Notes under the pieces: model-generated | Databases searched by the model: none | What the model was told of the DNA's origin: nothing | Seen by the model: the letters and a program-made list of their open reading frames with translations, nothing else | Part shown: in pieces, positions 8,835 to 17,955 of the stretch | How the letters are laid out: each line of letters starts with the position of its first letter | Position numbering within the stretch: position 1 is the stretch's first letter | DNA from: Actinokineospora sp. NBRC 105648 | GTDB taxonomy: Bacteria > Actinomycetota > Actinomycetes > Mycobacteriales > Pseudonocardiaceae | Assembly: GCF_030269645.1 (NCBI RefSeq) | Contig: NZ_BSTR01000012.1 | Coordinates: 1-64,000 of the forward strand | DNA length: 64,000 nucleotides | Direction of reading: 5' to 3' | Translations under genes and position numbers: made by a program

Positions 8835-9907
8835 CCACCCCCACCGGTGTCCGCCCGGGCTGGCCGGGCATCATCGCGGCCTACCCCGGCCGGATCCCCG
8901 TTCCCCCGGGCGCCAAGGTGATCACCCTCGGCGAGGGCAACACACCGCTGCTGCCCGCGCCGCACCTCTCGGAGCTGACCGGCAGCACCGTCTACCTCAA
9001 GGTCGAGGGGCACAACCCGACCGGCTCGTTCAAGGACCGCGGGATGACCGTGGCCATGACGCACGCGCTGGCCCAGGGCCTGGAGGCGGTCATCTGCGCC
9101 TCCACCGGCAACACCTCGGCCTCGGCGTCGGCCTACGCCGCGCGCGCGGGCCTGACCTCCGCGGTGCTGGTGCCGCGCGGCAAGATCGCGCAGGGCAAGC
9201 TCGCCCAGGCGGTCGCCTACGGCGCCCGGATCCTGCAGATCGACGGCAACTTCGACGACTGCCTGGAGCTGGCCCGCAAGACCTCGGCCGAGTACCCGGT
9301 CGGCCTGGTCAACTCGGTCAACCCGGTGCGGCTCATCGGCCAGAAGTCGGCCGCCTACGAGATCTGCGACGTGCTCGGCCGCGCGCCGGACGTGCACTGC
9401 CTGCCGGTCGGCAACGCGGGCAACATCACCGCCTACTGGCGCGGCTACCGCGACTACGCCGAGGACGGGCTGGTCGAGGGCACACCGCGGATGTTCGGCT
9501 TCCAGGCCGCCGGTGCCGCGCCGATCGTGCGCGGCGAGCCGGTGCCCGACCCGGAGACGGTGGCGACCGCGATCCGCGTCGGCAGCCCGGCCTCCTGGGC
9601 CGGCGCGGTGGCCGCGCGCGACGAGTCCGGCGGGCTGGTCGACGCCGTCACCGACGAGCAGATCCTCGACGCCTACCGGCTGCTCCCGCTGCGGGAGGGC
9701 GTGTTCGTCGAGCCGGGCTCGGCCGCGAGCGTGGCGGGCCTGCTCGCCACCGCGGCGGACGGGCGGCTCCCCAAGGGTTCCGTGGTGGTCTGCACCGTGA
9801 CCGGCCACGGGCTCAAGGACCCCGACACCGCGCTGCGCGGACTGGTCGAGGTGGAGCCGGTCCCGGTCGACGCCTCGGCGGTGGCCTCCGCGCTGGACCT
9901 GAGGTGA
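8831..9907 (+). CDS. thrC: Threonine synthase
   Basis: It converts O-phosphohomoserine to threonine with PLP. The 358-residue protein is of the short class. The PLP lysine is K68 in [29 protein letters not shown] binds substrate, and [15 protein letters not shown] is the Gly-rich phosphate-binding loop. [12 protein letters not shown] and [12 protein letters not shown] are C-terminal signatures. The ATG at 8831 overlaps the hom stop, and its own stop overlaps the thrB GTG. It acts directly on the ThrB product, and the gene order hom-thrC-thrB matches other actinobacteria. Confidence 0.97.
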   Translation: MTTPTGVRPGWPGIIAAYPGRIPVPPGAKVITLGEGNTPLLPAPHLSELTGSTVYLKVEGHNPTGSFKDRGMTVAMTHALAQGLEAVICASTGNTSASASAYAARAGLTSAVLVPRGKIAQGKLAQAVAYGARILQIDGNFDDCLELARKTSAEYPVGLVNSVNPVRLIGQKSAAYEICDVLGRAPDVHCLPVGNAGNITAYWRGYRDYAEDGLVEGTPRMFGFQAAGAAPIVRGEPVPDPETVATAIRVGSPASWAGAVAARDESGGLVDAVTDEQILDAYRLLPLREGVFVEPGSAASVAGLLATAADGRLPKGSVVVCTVTGHGLKDPDTALRGLVEVEPVPVDASAVASALDLR

Positions 9908-10782
9908 GCGGCGGGGTCCGCGTCCGGGTCCCCGCCTCGTCGGCCAACCTGGGCGCGGGTTTCGACGCGCTCGGGTTGGCACTGGGCCTCTACGACGTGG
10001 TCGAGGTCCGGCCCGCGCCGGACGGCCTGACCGTCCGGGTCACCGGCGAGGCCGCCGACGAGGTGCCGCTCGACGAGACCCACCTGGTGCTGCGCGCGCT
10101 GCGCGCGGCCTGCGACCACCTCGGCTTCAAGCCCGGTGGTCTGGTGCTGGACTGCGTCAACGGCATCCCGCACGCCCGCGGCCTGGGGTCCTCGGCGGCG
10201 GCGATCGTCGCCGGTGTCGCGGCGGGCTACGGCCTCGCGGGCAAGCCGTTGGACGACGACGCGCTGCATCTGGCGGCCGAGTTCGAGGGCCACGCCGACA
10301 ACGTCGCGGCCAGCCTGCTCGGTGGCCTTGTGCTGGCCTGGTGTGAAAGTTCCCGGTTCCGCGCGGTCCGGGTGGAACCGCACGCGGACCTGCGTCCGGT
10401 CGCGATCGTGCCATCCGGACAGTCGGCGACTCACGTGACGCGTGGGCTGCTGCCGGGTCTGGTCCCGCACGGCGACGCCGCGTTCGCCGCCGGGCGGGCC
10501 GCGCTCGCGGTGCACGCCATCGCCGAGCGACCGGACCTGCTGCTGCCCGCGACGGCCGACACGCTGCACCAGGACTACCGGGAGAAGGCCTGGCCGGACA
10601 CCCTGCGCGTGGTGCGCGACCTGCGCGCGCACGGTGTCGCCGCGGCGGTTTCCGGGGCTGGGCCGACGGTCCTGGCACTGACCACGGACAGTGCCCTGCC
10701 GCCGGGCGTCGACCTCGCGGGGTTCACCGTCCGTCCGCTGGCCGTGGACCGTGTGGGTGTACGCGTGGACCCACTCGGATGA
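9904..10782 (+). CDS. thrB: Homoserine kinase
   Basis: It is a GHMP-superfamily kinase phosphorylating homoserine with ATP. The 292-residue protein shows [22 protein letters not shown] (motif 1), the phosphate loop [27 protein letters not shown] (motif 2, PxxxGLGSSAA) and [16 protein letters not shown] (motif 3). The GTG at 9904 overlaps the thrC stop as GTGA. It is the last gene of the operon; 443 bp of non-coding sequence with the rho promoter follows. Confidence 0.96.
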   Translation: MSGGVRVRVPASSANLGAGFDALGLALGLYDVVEVRPAPDGLTVRVTGEAADEVPLDETHLVLRALRAACDHLGFKPGGLVLDCVNGIPHARGLGSSAAAIVAGVAAGYGLAGKPLDDDALHLAAEFEGHADNVAASLLGGLVLAWCESSRFRAVRVEPHADLRPVAIVPSGQSATHVTRGLLPGLVPHGDAAFAAGRAALAVHAIAERPDLLLPATADTLHQDYREKAWPDTLRVVRDLRAHGVAAAVSGAGPTVLALTTDSALPPGVDLAGFTVRPLAVDRVGVRVDPLG

Positions 10783-11225
10783 GTCGGGACAGCGCCTGTG
10801 ACCTGGACGTTATCGGCCGCCAAGAGGGCCGGGTGACTCAGATCACCGCGCCACAGCGGCTTTCCGGGGCGACGCGCTGTGAGCCGGTTGTTGCACCTTG
10901 AGTGACGGCCGTCTACCCTCGGGGTCGTTCAGTCACCGCGCGCACGGGCGCCCGGTGTCGTTCCCGGGACCTCTTCCCGGGGTCGCATCATCTGCCGGGG
11001 TATCGGCTCTGTCCTCACCGAGGCTGGGCCGGGGCTCGCAGGTACCCGACGACCGTGGTGACCAGATGCTCCCTGTTGGCGACCGAGTCGTCCGACTGGC
11101 CCGGTTCAGTGGCCCAGCTCGCGACGATGGCGCGCACACGGGGCAGAGATACGCCGTCTCGCATTCCGACGGACGGCGGTCCGCTGGTCCACGTAGGAGG
11201 CGGGGACCGGTCAGGAAGGACATGT
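10783..11225 (+). other. thrB-rho intergenic region and long rho leader
   Basis: This 443-bp stretch holds no convincing gene. A weak hairpin (CACAGCG...CGCTGTG, about 10852-10881) may end the thr operon. The rho promoter is at 10891-10919, leaving an untranslated leader of about 300 nt before the rho GTG. The leader contains the GC-rich inverted repeat CCCGGGACCTCTTCCCGGG (about 10966-10984). A long leader on rho would fit autogenous control by early Rho-dependent termination, known for rho in other bacteria; here that is inference. Confidence 0.45.
10891..10919 (+). promoter_or_regulatory. Predicted rho promoter
   Basis: TTGCAC (10891-10896) and TACCCT (10914-10919) are separated by 17 nt, a good match to SigA-type promoters of actinobacteria. 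Transcription would start near 10926. Confidence 0.5.
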
Positions 11226-13370
11226 GTGAGCAATACCGATCTGTTGAGCAGCGACGCCGCCGAGTCGCAGGCCCCCGCTGAGAAGTCCGCCAACGGGGCC
11301 GCGCCCCGTCGGCGGGCGGGGCTTTCCGGCATGGTGCTCGCCGAGCTGCGCGAGCTGGCCGGGACGCTGGGGATCGCCAGCACCGCGGGGATGCGCAAGG
11401 GCGATCTGATCGCTGCCATCAAGGAGCGGCAGGGGAGTGGCCCGGGCGGGGCCACCGCCCAGCAGCTGCCCCTCAACGGCACCGACACCCCGGCGCCGGT
11501 CACCAAGCCGAAGCGGGGCGCGGCCAAGGCCGAGCAGCCCGCCGAGGTGCGGCCGACCGAGACCGCGGTCGAGGTCCCCGCGCCGGAGAAGGCGGAAACC
11601 CCGGCCGAGGCGCCGCAGGAGGCGGCCCGCGAGAGCGGTCGGGACAACCGCCGCCGCCGCGGTGCCAGCCGCGCCGCCGGGAGCCCGGAGGCGCCCGCCG
11701 CCGTCGCGGCCCCGGTCGTCGAGCAGGCACCGGAGCAGGCGCGGCCCGCGCGCGTCGAGGAGCGCCAGCAGCCCGAGCGCACCCAGGGCGAGCGGACCCA
11801 GGGCGAGCGGACCCAGGGCGAGCGGGCCCCGGGCGAGCGGGCCCCGGGCGAGCGCCCGCCGCGCAGCGAGCGCCAGCGCGGCGACCGCAACCGCCAGGAC
11901 CGGGGTGACCGCCAGGACCGCGGTGACCGCCCGGACCGGGGCGAGCGCGGCGAGCGGCAGGACCGCCCGGACCGGCAGGACAACCGGCAGGACCGGGACA
12001 ACCGCCAGGACCGCGGTGACCGCCCGGACCGCGGCGACCGGCAGGACGGCAGGCAGCAGGACCGTGGCCAGCAGGTCCGCGGCCAAGACAACCGCGCCAC
12101 CGGTCCCGAGGACGATGACGACGACGACGAGCGCGGTGGCCGTCGCGGCCGTCGGTTCCGCGACCGCCGCCGCCGGGGTGGCCGTCCCGAGGGCACCACG
12201 GGTCAGAACGACACCGAGGTGCGCGACGACGACGTGCTGCTGCCCGTCGCGGGTGTGCTGGACGTGCTGGAGAACTACGCGTTCGTGCGCACCTCCGGCT
12301 ACCTCGCCGGGCCGAACGACGTCTACGTCTCGCTCTCGCTGGTCCGCAAGTACGGGCTGCGCCGCGGCGACGCCATCACCGGCCTGGTCCGCCAGCCGCG
12401 CGAGGGCGAGGCCCAGCGGCAGAAGTTCAACCCGCTGGTCCGGGTGGAGACGATCAACGGCCTGGAGCCGGAGCAGGCCAAGAACCGCCCCGAGTTCACC
12501 AAGCTGACCCCGCTCTACCCGAACGAGCGCCTCCGCCTGGAGACCGAGCCGCACATCCTCACCACCCGCGTCATCGACCTGGTGATGCCGGTGGGCAAGG
12601 GGCAGCGCGCGCTCATCGTGTCCCCGCCCAAGGCGGGCAAGACCTCGGTGCTGCAGGCGATCGCGAACGCGGTCACCACCAACAACCCCGAGGTCTACCT
12701 CATGGTCGTGCTCGTCGACGAGCGGCCGGAGGAGGTCACCGACATGCAGCGGTCGGTCAAGGGCGAGGTCATCGCCTCGACCTTCGACCGCCCGCCGGGC
12801 GACCACACCACGGTGGCCGAGCTGTCCATCGAGCGCGCCAAGCGCCTGGTGGAGATGGGCCACGACGTGGTCGTGCTGCTCGACTCGATCACCCGGCTGG
12901 GCCGCGCGTACAACCTCGCGGCCCCGGCGTCCGGGCGCATCCTGTCCGGTGGTGTCGACTCGACCGCGCTGTTCCCGCCGAAGCGCTTCCTCGGCGCGGC
13001 GCGCAACATCGAGGGCGGCGGCTCGCTGACCATCTTCGCCACCGCGCTGGTGGAGACCGGTTCCGCGGGTGACACGGTGATCTTCGAGGAGTTCAAGGGC
13101 ACCGGCAACGCCGAGCTCAAGCTCGACCGCAAGATCGCCGACAAGCGGATCTTCCCGGCGGTCGACGTGGACCCGTCCAGCACCCGCAAGGAAGAGCTGC
13201 TGCTCTCCCCGGACGAGCTGGCGGTCACCGTGAAGCTGCGCCGCGTGCTGCACGCGCTGGACAGCCAGGCCGCCATCGAGCTGCTGCTCGACCGGCTGCG
13301 CAAGACCCGCACGAACATCGAGTTCCTGATGCAGGTGGCCAAGACCACCCCGTCCGGGAACGACGACTAG
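11226..13370 (+). CDS. rho: Transcription termination factor Rho with Arg/Asp-rich insertion
   Basis: Rho is a hexameric ATP-dependent RNA translocase that ends transcription. The GTG at 11226 has AGGAAGGA five bases upstream. Residues 35-70 are the Rho N-terminal helical domain (LSGMVLAELRELAGTLGIAS, MRKGDLIAAIKERQ). From about 75 to 330 an insertion of low complexity intervenes (see the repeats within it). The cold-shock RNA-binding fold follows (VLDVLENYAFVRTSGYLAGP) and then the RecA-like motor: Walker A SPPKAGKTS near residue 467, VVLLDSITRLGRAYN, and the C-terminal LLLDRLRKTRTNIEFL. At 714 residues it is far longer than the 419-residue E. coli protein because of the insertion, as is common in actinobacteria, where such regions bind RNA strongly and can change bicyclomycin response. 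Confidence 0.97.
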   Translation: MSNTDLLSSDAAESQAPAEKSANGAAPRRRAGLSGMVLAELRELAGTLGIASTAGMRKGDLIAAIKERQGSGPGGATAQQLPLNGTDTPAPVTKPKRGAAKAEQPAEVRPTETAVEVPAPEKAETPAEAPQEAARESGRDNRRRRGASRAAGSPEAPAAVAAPVVEQAPEQARPARVEERQQPERTQGERTQGERTQGERAPGERAPGERPPRSERQRGDRNRQDRGDRQDRGDRPDRGERGERQDRPDRQDNRQDRDNRQDRGDRPDRGDRQDGRQQDRGQQVRGQDNRATGPEDDDDDDERGGRRGRRFRDRRRRGGRPEGTTGQNDTEVRDDDVLLPVAGVLDVLENYAFVRTSGYLAGPNDVYVSLSLVRKYGLRRGDAITGLVRQPREGEAQRQKFNPLVRVETINGLEPEQAKNRPEFTKLTPLYPNERLRLETEPHILTTRVIDLVMPVGKGQRALIVSPPKAGKTSVLQAIANAVTTNNPEVYLMVVLVDERPEEVTDMQRSVKGEVIASTFDRPPGDHTTVAELSIERAKRLVEMGHDVVVLLDSITRLGRAYNLAAPASGRILSGGVDSTALFPPKRFLGAARNIEGGGSLTIFATALVETGSAGDTVIFEEFKGTGNAELKLDRKIADKRIFPAVDVDPSSTRKEELLLSPDELAVTVKLRRVLHALDSQAAIELLLDRLRKTRTNIEFLMQVAKTTPSGNDD
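11775..11864 (+). repeat. 15-bp tandem repeats inside rho (ERTQG/ERAPG units)
   Basis: Six consecutive 15-bp units encode ERTQG three times, ERAPG twice and ERPPR once. Near-identity of the first units at DNA level indicates recent slippage expansion, so the number may vary between strains. Confidence 0.8.
11880..12090 (+). repeat. Imperfect RQDRGD-type repeats inside rho
   Basis: The segment encodes a run of imperfect hexapeptides built from R, D, Q, G and N (RQDRGD, RPDRGE, RQDNRQ). The sequence is disordered and strongly charged and should bind RNA through Arg side chains. An acidic run of Asp follows at about 12108-12131. Confidence 0.8.
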
Positions 13371-13760
13371 TCAGTCGCGGTTCGAGTCCCCGCGCGCCCA
13401 CGGCGCGCGGGGACTCGTCATTTCCACGGCCAGCACAACCGCGGCGGGAACACCGATGGTGACCGCCCAGAGCGTCGGCACGCGCACGTCGTGCAGCACC
13501 AGCCCGGCCGCGAATACCAGCACCGGGTAGGTCGGCGCGAGCGCGCCGCGCTGCTCGGCGGAGTGCCAGCCGACCGAGGTGGCCAGCGCGAGGGTGACCG
13601 CCGCGGCCCCGCCGAAGAGCGCGCTGGACAGCGTGACCTGCCAGGACGCGCCGAGCAGCAGCCCGCCCAGCGCGGTGAGCCCGAGCACGGCGGCGGCGAA
13701 GAACAGCGGCGTGGCCAGCCAGGCCCGGATCGAGATCGGTTCGCCCACCACGAAGCGCAC
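13371..13760 (-). CDS. Small integral membrane protein of unknown function
   Basis: The protein has 129 residues with four predicted membrane helices ([73 protein letters not shown]). No family was recognised. I chose the GTG at 13760 because a CAGACT box lies six bases upstream on the minus strand, giving a leaderless start; longer readings upstream have no ribosome site and would be proline/arginine-rich. It lies convergent to rho, with its stop touching the rho stop, and its 3' end overlaps the rho terminator hairpin. It runs divergent from rpmE. Confidence 0.6.
   Translation of the reverse strand: MRFVVGEPISIRAWLATPLFFAAAVLGLTALGGLLLGASWQVTLSSALFGGAAAVTLALATSVGWHSAEQRGALAPTYPVLVFAAGLVLHDVRVPTLWAVTIGVPAAVVLAVEMTSPRAPWARGDSNRD
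13383..13417 (+). terminator. Perfect 16-bp hairpin after rho
   Basis: CGAGTCCCCGCGCGCC (13383-13398) pairs without mismatch with GGCGCGCGGGGACTCG (13402-13417) across a 3-nt loop. No T-run follows, as usual in high-GC actinobacteria. The hairpin is also the coding sequence for the last residues of the convergent membrane protein, so it may serve both strands. Confidence 0.7.
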
Positions 13761-13766
13761 CCGGCA

Positions 13767-13772
13767 AGTCTG
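13767..13772 (-). promoter_or_regulatory. Leaderless -10 box of the membrane protein gene at 13371-13760
   Basis: On the minus strand CAGACT is followed by six bases and GTG. This decides the start of an otherwise unanchored reading frame. Confidence 0.4.
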
Positions 13773-13989
13773 CGTGCCGTGCGGTCGGCGCGTCAGACTA
13801 CCGTCGGTGAGCGGGTGGGCACCTGCGGCGGGAGGTCGACCCCGTCCGACGAGCGGTTGGAATACCGCGTCGGCGGCCCGTGTTGAAGCGGGTGTCTGGC
13901 CATCTGGCAGACTTGCGGGTCGAGTCCGGCTCCGGTTCACCCCAAGATCCTTCGGGACCCGGCGGCCATCGAATGAGAGGCGACCAACC

Positions 13990-14214
13990 GTGAAGAACGG
14001 CATCCACCCCGAGTACGTCAGCACCGATGTGACGTGCGGCTGCGGCAACACCTTCACCACGCGCAGCACCAAGACTTCCGGCAGCATCTTCGTCGAGGTC
14101 TGCTCCGCTTGCCACCCGTTCTACACCGGCAAGCAGAAGATCCTCGACACCGGCGGCCGGGTCGCGCGGTTCGAGGCCCGCTACGGCAAGCGGGACAAGA
14201 CCGCCGCCAAGTAG
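13990..14214 (+). CDS. rpmE: 50S ribosomal protein L31, zinc-binding form
   Basis: The 74-residue protein from GTG 13990 has GAGAGG upstream. [21 protein letters not shown] and [27 protein letters not shown] are the L31 signature. The four Cys/His ligands (CGC and CSAC with His) are intact, so this is the zinc-containing C+ type rather than the zinc-free paralogue induced by Zur. It lies between rho and prfA, the standard actinobacterial order, and ends with a strong hairpin. Confidence 0.97.
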   Translation: MKNGIHPEYVSTDVTCGCGNTFTTRSTKTSGSIFVEVCSACHPFYTGKQKILDTGGRVARFEARYGKRDKTAAK

Positions 14215-14223
14215 CTCCGCGCA

Positions 14224-14256
14224 CGGCGCCCGCCCGGGACACCCGGGCGGGCGCCG
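14224..14256 (+). terminator. Perfect 15-bp hairpin after rpmE
   Basis: CGGCGCCCGCCCGGG (14224-14238) pairs exactly with CCCGGGCGGGCGCCG (14242-14256) across a 3-nt loop and is followed by TTGTGTTGT. This separates rpmE from the prfA-prmC unit. Confidence 0.8.
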
Positions 14257-14313
14257 TTGTGTTGTCCGTGCTGTTGTGGTTCCCGCAGCAGTGGAACCGA
14301 CCGGAGGGCCACC

Positions 14314-15390
14314 GTGGACTCATCCTCGCTCACCGAGCAGCTCGCCGAGCACGCCGAGCTCGAGCGCGAGCTCGCCGACCCGGCCGTGCACACCGACCAG
14401 GACCGGGCCCGCAAGCTCGGCCGCCGCTACGCCCAGCTGGGTCCGGTGGTCAAGGCGGCCCGCGAGCTGGCGGCGGCGCGCAGCGACCTCGAGGCGGCCC
14501 GCGAGCTGGCCGGTGAGGACCCGGGGTTCGCCGCCGAGGCCGACGAGCTGGCCGCGCGCATCCCCGGCCTGGAGACGAAGCTGACCGAGCTGCTGCTCCC
14601 GCGCGACCCGCACGACGGCTCCGACGTGCTGCTGGAGGTCAAGTCCGGCGAGGGCGGCGAGGAGTCGGCGCTGTTCGCGGGCGACCTGCTGCGGATGTAC
14701 CTGCGCTACGCCGAGCGGCACGGCTGGAAGGCCGAGGTCCTCGACGGCACCGAGTCCGACCTGGGCGGCTACAAGGACGTCACGGTCGCGATCAAGAGCA
14801 AGGGCACCGACCCGGACGGGGTGTGGGCCCGCCTGAAGTTCGAGGGCGGCGTGCACCGGGTGCAGCGGGTGCCGGTCACCGAGTCGCAGGGCCGCATCCA
14901 CACCTCGGCCGCGGGCGTGCTGGTGGTCCCCGAGGTGGAGGCCGACACCGAGATCGAGGAGATCCCGGACAAGGACCTGCGGGTCGACGTCTACCGCTCC
15001 TCCGGCAAGGGTGGGCAGAGCGTCAACACGACCGACTCCGCCGTCCGGATCACCCACCTGCCCACCGGCATCGTGGTGTCCTGCCAGAACGAGCGCTCGC
15101 AGCTGCAGAACAAGGCCCGCGCGATGCAGGTGCTGCGCGCCCGGCTGCTCGCCGCCGCCGAGGAGGAGGCCGCCCGGCAGGCCTCGGACGCGCGCCGCAG
15201 CCAGATCCGCACGGTCGACCGGTCCGAGCGGGTGCGCACCTACAACTACCCGGAGAACCGGATCTCCGACCACCGGGTCGGCTACAAGGCGCACAACCTG
15301 GAGGCCGTGCTCGACGGCGACCTCGACGGGGTGCTCGACGCGCTGGCCGACGCCGACCGGACCGAGCGGCTCGCCGGCTCGGCGGGCTGA
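14314..15390 (+). CDS. prfA: Peptide chain release factor 1
   Basis: RF1 recognises UAA and UAG and triggers peptide release. The 358-residue protein from GTG 14314 has GGAGGG spaced six bases upstream. The catalytic GGQ is at residues 233-235 in [20 protein letters not shown], and the N-terminal coiled coil and the tRNA-mimic domain ([22 protein letters not shown]) are complete. The last base of its TGA is the first base of the prmC ATG (TGATG), which couples it to the methyltransferase that modifies its GGQ glutamine. Confidence 0.97.
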   Translation: MDSSSLTEQLAEHAELERELADPAVHTDQDRARKLGRRYAQLGPVVKAARELAAARSDLEAARELAGEDPGFAAEADELAARIPGLETKLTELLLPRDPHDGSDVLLEVKSGEGGEESALFAGDLLRMYLRYAERHGWKAEVLDGTESDLGGYKDVTVAIKSKGTDPDGVWARLKFEGGVHRVQRVPVTESQGRIHTSAAGVLVVPEVEADTEIEEIPDKDLRVDVYRSSGKGGQSVNTTDSAVRITHLPTGIVVSCQNERSQLQNKARAMQVLRARLLAAAEEEAARQASDARRSQIRTVDRSERVRTYNYPENRISDHRVGYKAHNLEAVLDGDLDGVLDALADADRTERLAGSAG

Positions 15391-16259
15391 TGAGCAGGCA
15401 ACCGCTGCGGCTGGCCATCCTCGCCGCCGAGCGCGCGCTCACCGAGGCCGGTGTGGACTCCCCGCGCGTCGACGCCGAGCTGCTGGCCGCGCACGTGCTC
15501 GGCGTCGAGCGCGGCAAGCTGCCGATGGTGCCGCTGGTCGACCCGCCGGTGGTCGTGGCCATCGGCGCGCTGGTCGCCCGGCGCGCCCGCCGCGAACCGC
15601 TGCAGCACCTGACCGGCTCGGCGTACCTGGGCGCGGTCGAGGTCGCCGTCGGCCCCGGGGTGTTCGTGCCGCGGCCGGAGACCGAGCTGCTCTTCGCCTG
15701 GGGCCTGGCCACGCTGACCGACGTGCGCGCCCCGGTGGTGGTCGACCTGTGCACCGGCTCGGGCGTGCTGGCCCTCGCCGTGGCGAACGCGCGCCCGGAC
15801 GCCGTGGTGCACGCGGTCGACTTGGACGTCTCCGCGCTGGCCTGGGCCCGCCGCAACGCCGAGACCCGCGTCGCCGCCGGGGACACGCCCATCCGGCTGC
15901 ACTCCGGCGATGTCACCGCCCCGGGTCTGCTCGCCGACCTGGAGGGCCGGGTCGACCTGGTGCTGTGCAACCCGCCGTACGTCCCCGAGGGCACCCCGGT
16001 GCCCCCGGAGGTGGCCGACCACGACCCGCCGCATGCGGTCTTCGCGGGCGCCGACGGTCTCACCGTGATCCGCTCGGTGGTCGCCACGGCCGCCCGGCTG
16101 CTGCGCCCGGGCGCGGCGGTGGCCATCGAACACGACGACACCCACGGCGAGGCGGTGCCCGCCTTGCTCGCCGCGCGGCGCGTCCTGTCCGATGTGGAGG
16201 ATCACCTGGACCTGGCGGGCAGGCCGCGCTTCGCCACCGCCCGAAGGACATCCGCTTAG
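15390..16259 (+). CDS. prmC: Release factor glutamine methyltransferase
   Basis: It is an N5-glutamine methyltransferase acting on the GGQ of release factors with S-adenosylmethionine. The 289-residue protein has the N-terminal helical domain (LRLAILAAERALTEAGVDSPRVDAELLAAHVLG), RREPLQHLTGSAYL, and the SAM domain VVDLCTGSGVLALAVA. The catalytic substrate-binding motif NPPY is at 194-197 in VDLVLCNPPYVPEGT. Its start overlaps prfA, its substrate gene, by one base. Confidence 0.95.
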   Translation: MSRQPLRLAILAAERALTEAGVDSPRVDAELLAAHVLGVERGKLPMVPLVDPPVVVAIGALVARRARREPLQHLTGSAYLGAVEVAVGPGVFVPRPETELLFAWGLATLTDVRAPVVVDLCTGSGVLALAVANARPDAVVHAVDLDVSALAWARRNAETRVAAGDTPIRLHSGDVTAPGLLADLEGRVDLVLCNPPYVPEGTPVPPEVADHDPPHAVFAGADGLTVIRSVVATAARLLRPGAAVAIEHDDTHGEAVPALLAARRVLSDVEDHLDLAGRPRFATARRTSA

Positions 16260-16340
16260 GACTGTCCGAACTGGATGGTCAGGATCGGGGTGTTGCGCTT
16301 CACGCGGGTCGCGATCGGTGGTGGCGCGGGGGAACCCGGG

Positions 16341-17015
16341 CTACGGCGTGGTGTTGTCGATCATCGTGTGGAAGATCGGCAGCGTCTCCGGCCAGCGCGG
16401 CGTGGTGGAGCTGGCGTAGAGGAAGTACTCGATCCCGTTGACCCGCCAGTACATCGAGTGCGCGCGCCGCTTGCCGTCGGGCACGTCGTGCTCGAAGTCC
16501 CAGTCCAGCGCCTGCACGCCGTGGTAGGTCGTGGTGCCCAGGCTGTACCGCAGGAAGTTCTTGCGGGTGGCCGAGTACGTGCGCTCGTAGTCCACGTGCG
16601 ACTCGACGAGATCGGTGCTGGGCACCGGCGCGCCACCGTAGCGGACGTAGCGGTTCGGGTCGGCCGGATCGGTGGCCTGCATGGCGCCGGGCCCGCTGGA
16701 GCGGGTGACCAACCAGCCGACCGGGATGGTGGTCACGATGCCCCCGGGACCGGCCACCCGCGCGAAGCCCTCGGGGACCGGCATGGCCACCCGGGACGGG
16801 CTCGGCGCGCCGGTCTCACTCGGCTGAGCGCCCGCGGACGGCGACTGCGTGTAGACGTAGCTCGGGAAGGCCAGGCCGCCCGGGTCGGGGTCCTTCGGCG
16901 CGTTGAGCAGCACGGTACCCACGGCCGCGCTCACGGCCGCGTAGGCGACGACCAGCGAGGACGCCAGCCAACGTGAGCTCGGCTGGGCGACTCGGCGGGT
17001 TGCTCGGCTGCTCGT
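16341..17015 (-). CDS. Membrane-anchored extracytoplasmic protein, unknown family, non-standard start
   Basis: The frame is open upstream, but the protein-like part begins with a basic stretch (TSSRATRRVAQPSSRW), one membrane span (LASSLVVAYAAVSAAVGTVLL), a Pro/Ser linker and a globular C-terminal domain of about 140 residues (PEGFARVAGPGGIVTTIPVGW ... VQALDWDFEHDVPDGKRRAHSMYWRVNG). The ectodomain resembles C-terminal sensor-like modules of actinobacterial membrane proteins, but I recognise no named family. There is no in-frame ATG, GTG or TTG near the best ribosome site AGGGGAG (17021-17027); the codon at the right distance is ACG at 17015. The start is therefore provisional. The gene is divergent from the TPR protein gene at 17085. 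Confidence 0.6.
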   Translation of the reverse strand, partial: TSSRATRRVAQPSSRWLASSLVVAYAAVSAAVGTVLLNAPKDPDPGGLAFPSYVYTQSPSAGAQPSETGAPSPSRVAMPVPEGFARVAGPGGIVTTIPVGWLVTRSSGPGAMQATDPADPNRYVRYGGAPVPSTDLVESHVDYERTYSATRKNFLRYSLGTTTYHGVQALDWDFEHDVPDGKRRAHSMYWRVNGIEYFLYASSTTPRWPETLPIFHTMIDNTTP

Positions 17016-17084
17016 GGCGACTCCCCTGGACGCGAAAGACCCGGTATGGCGTACCGAGGGTAGCGTGCCCGGCAGGGTGATCCA

Positions 17085-17900
17085 ATGCTTCGCACGTGGC
17101 AGGACGTCATCGCCAAGTGGCGACTCGCCGGTGGTGACGACGGGAGCGGTCCGACCGAGGCCGCGCAGTTCTTCGCGGGGGCGCGCACGGCGCTGCTCGC
17201 GGGCAGGCTCGACGAGGCCATGGCCGGGTTCGAGCAGGCCGCGCTGTTGCGCACGCACGCGCACGACCAGGTGGGCATGGGCGATGTGCTGCTGGCGCGC
17301 GGCCGCTGGCGCACCGCCGCCGCGCACTACCGGCGGGCCGCCGAGCTCGACCCGCACGGCCCACTGCCGGTCCTCGGGCTGTCCCAGGCCCGGGTGGCCG
17401 GGGCGGACGCCGAGGGGGCGGCCGAGGAGCTCGAGGAGCGGTTCGGCACGTCCGCGGACCCGGTGCTGCGCTACTACCTGGCCAGCACCTGGTGCTCGGC
17501 CGCCGACCAGGTCCGCTCCGGCACCGCCGACGAGGTCCTGGTGATCACCAGCGAGCACCAGCTGCTGACCTGCGAGCACGCCGCCGAGCGGATCCTGGCC
17601 CTCGACGTCGAGGACCACGAGCTGCGCCGCGGTGCCGAGCGGCTGCTCACCGAGGTGCGCGCGAGCCGCCGGTGGCAGTGGCGGCCGGAGGGCATCGCGG
17701 TGAGCCTGGCCGTGCTGGCCGGTTCGCTCGGGCTGACCCTGGTCGCGGTCGGCGGGGTCACCGGCAGCGTCGCGCTGGTCGTGCTCGGCATCGTGCTCGG
17801 CAGTGCCCTGTTGTACCTGATCGTGCTGCGCTTCCGCAGGCAGGTGTGGCGGGTCCAGGCCGAGGCGATGGCGCCCAGGATCACCCGGCAGGGCGCCTGA
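17085..17900 (+). CDS. TPR-like protein with two C-terminal membrane helices
   Basis: The protein has 271 residues. Residues 25-110 hold two or three tetratricopeptide-like helices (EAAQFFAGARTALLAGRLDEAMAGFEQAALL, VLLARGRWRTAAAHYRRAAELDP). Two hydrophobic segments (GIAVSLAVLAGSLGLTLVAVGGV and VALVVLGIVLGSALLYLIVL) near the end anchor it with a short cytoplasmic tail. The repeats would face the cytoplasm and bind a partner. No catalytic motif is seen. The start ATG has AGGGTGA upstream. It lies between prmC and tsaC, and its function is unknown. Confidence 0.7.
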   Translation: MLRTWQDVIAKWRLAGGDDGSGPTEAAQFFAGARTALLAGRLDEAMAGFEQAALLRTHAHDQVGMGDVLLARGRWRTAAAHYRRAAELDPHGPLPVLGLSQARVAGADAEGAAEELEERFGTSADPVLRYYLASTWCSAADQVRSGTADEVLVITSEHQLLTCEHAAERILALDVEDHELRRGAERLLTEVRASRRWQWRPEGIAVSLAVLAGSLGLTLVAVGGVTGSVALVVLGIVLGSALLYLIVLRFRRQVWRVQAEAMAPRITRQGA

Positions 17901-17942
17901 GCGGTCGGCCGAGGCTCGTGATCGCGCCCGCGCGCGCACCGC

Positions 17943-17948
17943 TAGGCT
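17943..17948 (+). promoter_or_regulatory. Leaderless -10 box of tsaC
   Basis: TAGGCT is followed by seven bases and GTG 17956; no ribosome site is present. Confidence 0.5.
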
Positions 17949-17955
17949 CGCCAGG

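Noticed and set aside
10898-11281. 127-codon frame upstream of and overlapping rho
   Set aside because: It has no ribosome site, is Arg/Ser/Pro-rich without family resemblance, and overlaps the well-supported rho start.
13378-13400. Possible tRNA T-arm (GGTTCGAGTCCC) after rho
   Set aside because: The flanking bases do not form a T-stem, no acceptor stem or anticodon arm is upstream, and the sequence is fully explained by the 16-bp terminator hairpin.
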